Assembly (NCBI GenBank): GCA_945933905.1
Contig: CAMEQX010000076.1
Coordinates: 1-6,579, forward strand
Source: an uncultured Clostridia bacterium
Lineage (GTDB): Bacteria; Bacillota; Clostridia; Oscillospirales; Ruminococcaceae
Length of the DNA stretch: 6,579 nucleotides
Reading direction: 5' to 3'
The number at the start of each line of letters is the position of its first letter. The stretch's first letter is position 1. The position numbers were made by a program, and so were the translations under genes. The notes beneath the pieces are model-generated. The model was not told the DNA's origin. It worked only from the letters and a program-made list of their open reading frames with translations, and made no database searches. Positions 5,437 to 6,579 of this stretch are shown here, piece by piece.

Positions 5437-5485
5437 GCGGCTACCTACGCGCGCAATGTGTGCGCGCGTAGGTAGCCGCTTTTTT
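5437..5485 (+). terminator. Strong intrinsic terminator on the plus strand
   Basis: GCGGCTACCTACGCGCGCA (5437-5455) pairs perfectly over 19 bp with TGCGCGCGTAGGTAGCCGC (5461-5479) around the loop ATGTG, followed at once by six T (5480-5485). On the minus strand no T run follows, so it is directional. No plus-strand gene lies upstream of it in the window. Confidence 0.75.
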
Positions 5486-5700
5486 AGCTGAGTTTTATTA
5501 AAGAGCCAACTTTCCGAAAAATCGATTGGGGGAAAACTCTTCGTTTTAAGAAACGCGGATTTGTCGCTCTCCGCGCTCCCGTGCCTTCGGCGACCAAAAA
5601 CCTTTTTCTGAAGAAAAAAGTTAGGAAAACCGAAGGTTTCTCGTGAACATTTCAAAAAGACTTTTTTATTCGCGGTGCACGATTACAATTAAGCAAAAAT
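5486..5700. other. Hairpin-rich non-coding tract
   Basis: No credible gene; apparent reading frames through it have no ribosome binding site or recognisable protein features. It holds CGCGGA/TCCGCG (5554-5559 and 5570-5575), and a composite stem-loop at 5584-5636 with outer stem CCTTCGG/CCGAAGG and inner stem AACCTTTTTC/GAAAAAAGTT (5599-5608 and 5613-5622, one mismatch). CCGAAAAATCG at 5514-5524 matches 11 nt of the 3' arm of the 33-bp hairpins but has no partner nearby. It looks like interspersed repeat material. Confidence 0.5.
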
Positions 5701-5712
5701 TCCCCCAAAAGC

Positions 5713-5738
5713 AAAAATCGGGCAGCTAAGCTACCCGA
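5713..5738 (-). terminator. Intrinsic terminator of the mreB transcript
   Basis: On the minus strand TCGGGTAGC (5738-5730) pairs with GCTGCCCGA (5726-5718), 9 bp including one U-G pair, loop TTA, followed by TTTTT (5717-5713) and then GCTTTT. It lies about 43 nt after the mreB stop and should end the mreB transcript before the mraZ promoter. Confidence 0.85.
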
Positions 5739-5751
5739 ATTTATACTATCC

Positions 5752-5774
5752 GTAATATCCTCTACAGATATTAC
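5752..5774 (-). other. Stem-loop just after the mreB stop codon
   Basis: GTAATATC (5752-5759) and GATATTAC (5767-5774) form a perfect 8-bp stem with a 7-nt loop, 6 nt after the mreB stop and about 13 nt before the terminator hairpin. The AT-rich stem and lack of a T run argue against a terminator; it may protect the 3' end of the mRNA or be a protein site. Confidence 0.45.
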
Positions 5775-5780
5775 CCCACG

Positions 5781-6579
5781 TCACTTAAATCCATACAGCG
5801 AAACTTGCTCAAACCCGTCAAGCAGCTTGTTCGACATATTAAACGCCAAATCAACGCCCCTCGCCACGCACTCAATCGGGTTCTCCGCCACAAAACACGG
5901 AGCGCCCACGTTGTCCGAAATCAACTCCGCAAGCCCTCCAAGCATCGCTCCGCCGCCCGTCAGCAAAATTCCGCTCGACAAAATATCGCCCACCAGCTCC
6001 GGCGGCGTTGACTCCAGCGTCAGCTTCACCTGCTCCACAATCTCCATCGCGTTCTCGTGAAGCGCCTCGTACATATCAATGTCCGATATCTCAACGCTCT
6101 CGGGAAGCCCTTTCAGCAGATGTCTTCCACGAATTACCATCTTCTTCTCGCCCGTCGGATTGAACACATTCGCGATTTCCTTTTTCGCCTTTTCCGCGGT
6201 CTTTTCACCTATCAAAATCTTGTATTTCTGCGTAATCAGGCGGATTATCGCCGCGTCAAACTTGTTCCCCGCCATCTTCACCGAGCGCGACTGCACAATT
6301 CCGTTGAACGACACAATCGCCACATCCGACGTGCCGCCGCCGATATCCACAACCATTGTTCCGTTCGGCTTCGAGATGTCAATTCCCGCGCCGATAAGCG
6401 CCGCAATCGGCTCCTCGATAAGATAAACCTTTCTCGCGCCCGCCGAAACCGCCGCTTCAACAACCGCTCTGCGCTCCACGTCCGTAACCGAGCTCGGCAC
6501 GCACAACACAACTCTCGGCTTCACCATAAATCCGCCGTTTACGATATTGATGAACTCCTTTATCATCGCCTGCGTCATA
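5781..6579 (-). CDS. MreB-family rod-shape actin (C-terminal part)
   Basis: The gene runs off the right edge; about 75 N-terminal residues of a usual 335-345 are missing, and the first visible methionine is internal, in the segment preceding AMIKEFI. Visible actin-fold motifs are the connecting segment LIEEPIAALIGAGI (about 53-66 of the visible part), phosphate loop 2 VVDIGGGTSDVAIVSF (76-91), and the adenosine motif LLTGGGAMLGGL (205-216). The family forms membrane-bound filaments that organise elongation-phase peptidoglycan synthesis with RodA, PBP2 and MreC/D. A terminator follows directly, so mreC and mreD are not next to it. That fits a stand-alone paralogue such as Mbl as well as MreB, and the two cannot be separated from this fragment. 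The missing 5' end hides its promoter. Confidence 0.93.
   Translation of the reverse strand, partial: MTQAMIKEFINIVNGGFMVKPRVVLCVPSSVTDVERRAVVEAAVSAGARKVYLIEEPIAALIGAGIDISKPNGTMVVDIGGGTSDVAIVSFNGIVQSRSVKMAGNKFDAAIIRLITQKYKILIGEKTAEKAKKEIANVFNPTGEKKMVIRGRHLLKGLPESVEISDIDMYEALHENAMEIVEQVKLTLESTPPELVGDILSSGILLTGGGAMLGGLAELISDNVGAPCFVAENPIECVARGVDLAFNMSNKLLDGFEQVSLYGFK

Noticed and set aside
5096..5655. Open reading frames of 63 to 115 codons on both strands across the inverted repeats
   Set aside because: They exist because perfect hairpins lack stops; the same peptide (AIFRASNPKNR) recurs from the duplicated hairpin. No ribosome binding sites or recognisable domains.

Overview
The window is chromosomal DNA from a Firmicute, most likely an uncultured or gut-type member of the Clostridia. 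The evidence is the gene order mraZ-rsmH-ftsL-class B PBP-murE (the Gram-positive form of the division and cell wall cluster), PASTA domains on the PBP, strong purine-rich ribosome binding sites including one in front of a TTG start, a textbook sigma-A-type promoter and intrinsic terminators. Species cannot be told from the sequence alone.

Every real gene lies on the minus strand, so transcription runs from high to low coordinates. At the right edge is the C-terminal three quarters of an MreB-family actin (5781-6579). It is followed by a small hairpin and a clear intrinsic terminator (5713-5738), so mreC and mreD do not directly follow it. Next comes an unusually long non-coding stretch of about 1.17 kb (4608-5780). 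Its mreB-side half is a dense set of perfect inverted repeats (5156-5485), with a further hairpin-rich tract at 5486-5700. Its mraZ-side half is AT-rich and holds palindromes, TTGTTGA motifs, the mraZ promoter (TTGAAA-17-TATAAT) with TGGGG boxes, and a leader of about 175 nt.

From that promoter the cluster runs mraZ, rsmH (overlapping mraZ by one base, TGATG), ftsL, then a 130-nt gap with two stem-loops, then a two-PASTA transpeptidase, then murE, which is cut by the left edge. Functionally: MraZ is the regulator of the cluster, RsmH methylates 16S rRNA, FtsL and the PBP are membrane parts of the septal peptidoglycan machine, MurE makes the lipid II precursor stem peptide, and MreB organises side-wall synthesis.

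The protein-coding part is ordinary. The part worth a second look is the structured intergenic region. It holds a diverged tandem module, a 13-bp hairpin with a 7-nt loop directly abutting a longer perfect hairpin that ends in a T run on the plus strand. Read on the minus strand, all three 7-nt loops are TTCGATG, which fits the T-loop consensus of tRNA. The strongest intrinsic terminator in the window (5437-5485) points along the plus strand, where no gene is visible. This suggests either an unrecognised structured RNA or a repeat element parked between mreB and the division cluster.
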